Assembly (NCBI GenBank): GCA_039797965.1
Contig: JBDKGX010000147.1
Coordinates: forward strand, 1 to 5,882
Reading direction: 5' to 3'
Source of the DNA: Thiofilum sp039797965
Lineage (GTDB): Bacteria > Pseudomonadota > Gammaproteobacteria > Thiotrichales > Thiotrichaceae
DNA length: 5,882 nucleotides
The notes beneath the pieces were generated by a model that saw nothing but the letters and a program-made list of their open reading frames with translations, made no database searches and was not told the origin of the DNA. Numbering within the stretch: the stretch's first letter is position 1; each line of letters starts with the position of its first letter. Shown one piece after another: positions 5,225 through 5,882 of the stretch. A program made the position numbers and the translations under genes.

Positions 5225-5882
5225 ATGAATGAGACAGCACTTTTAACTCAAGCCCTCTCCCCTAAACTTGAAGGTCAAACTACCCATCAATGGGTCTATT
5301 ACACGCTGCGTCAAGCCGTCTTGGCGGGAGTCATCTCACCCGGTCAATCCGTCACTTTACGAGGTCTAGCCAGTGAGTTAGCGGTTAGTGCCATGCCCGT
5401 CCGTGAAGCGATTCACCGTTTATGTTGTGAAGGGGCTTTAGTAATGTTAGACAATCGACGTATCCAAGTTCCACGAATGACCCGCTCTAAGTTACACGCA
5501 CTTTATGAGCTGCGTATTATCCTAGAAACACAAGCTGCCGTTACAGCCCTACCCTATATTCAAACCCAACACATTGAAGTACTAAGACAATTAGATGATG
5601 CGATTGATAGCGCTTATGCCGGCACTCATGTGGGTGCGGGCAGCTTAGCTAATCAAGCCTTTCACCGCTATTTATATGAAGCCAACCCTCATCAAGTTAG
5701 CGTGCCACTGATTGAGCGCTTATGGCTACAGTTAGGGCCTTTTTGGCGAGTGACAGCTAGTTTATTAGATGAATATTATCAAATTGATCGTCACCAAGAG
5801 ATGATCACAGCGCTTGAAAGGAAAAATGCTTTTGCCTTGCAACGTGCCTTAGAAGCTGATATTCGCGATGGAATGGCGGCTT
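5225..5882 (+). CDS. GntR-family transcriptional regulator with FCD-type ligand domain (partial, C-terminus beyond the window)
   Basis: This is a DNA-binding regulator of the FadR subgroup, divergent from the polyamine genes and probably controlling them. The visible 219 residues have an N-terminal winged helix (about 22-83), with LRQAVLAGVISPGQSV, the recognition-helix region ELAVSAMPVREAIHRL (51-66) and a wing ending at RRIQVP. An all-helical FCD domain follows from about 88, with LYELRIILETQAA (93-105), NQAFHRYLYEAN (143-154) and RHQEMITAL (189-197). Only a few residues should be missing. The usual Asp-His-His-His metal set reads N143, H147, H190, D212 here. Two cysteines (C67, C68) replace the usual residues before EGA. 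The start at 5225 gives a normal-length N-terminus, but its ribosome site is poor. An in-frame ATG at 5168 would add 19 residues. The ligand could be putrescine or a catabolite; the sequence does not say. Confidence -1.
   Translation, partial: MNETALLTQALSPKLEGQTTHQWVYYTLRQAVLAGVISPGQSVTLRGLASELAVSAMPVREAIHRLCCEGALVMLDNRRIQVPRMTRSKLHALYELRIILETQAAVTALPYIQTQHIEVLRQLDDAIDSAYAGTHVGAGSLANQAFHRYLYEANPHQVSVPLIERLWLQLGPFWRVTASLLDEYYQIDRHQEMITALERKNAFALQRALEADIRDGMAA

Overview
The window is a polyamine uptake and catabolism locus from a bacterium, most likely a moderately AT-leaning gammaproteobacterium. That placement rests on how closely the proteins resemble Escherichia coli PotF, PotG, PotH, PotI and PuuB as I remember them. 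I cannot name a genus. Both ends of the window cut through genes.

Layout. Five genes run leftward on the minus strand, in transcription order: a gamma-glutamylputrescine oxidase (puuB-like, 5082-3772), a periplasmic polyamine-binding protein (potF, 3702-2605), the ABC ATPase (potG, 2526-1387), the first permease (potH, 1390-428) and the second permease (potI, 428 to the left edge, cut at about half its length). One gene runs rightward from 5225 to the right edge. It is a GntR-family regulator with an FCD-type ligand domain, lacking its last residues. The divergent intergenic region (5083-5224) holds a plausible sigma70-type promoter for the leftward genes. A dyad, ATTGT-GATA-ACAAT, overlaps the -10 of that promoter.

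How it works together. PotF captures putrescine or a related polyamine in the periplasm, PotH and PotI form the membrane channel, and PotG hydrolyses ATP to drive import. The PuuB-like oxidase would act on the gamma-glutamylated amine in the cytoplasm. No puuA, puuC or puuD is visible, so glutamylation would need genes elsewhere. Spacing supports one operon: 69 nt from puuB to potF, 78 nt from potF to potG, an ATGA overlap from potG to potH, and a TAATG overlap from potH to potI. A stem-loop after potF probably lowers expression of the membrane components relative to the binding protein. The divergent GntR protein is the obvious candidate local regulator.

I found no mobile element, CRISPR array, RNA gene or clearly new system. 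The points most worth checking are the operator/promoter overlap, two changed aromatic positions in the PotF pocket, an altered metal-ligand set in the regulator, the potF-potG stem-loop, and a marked excess of the palindromic hexamer AGTACT.
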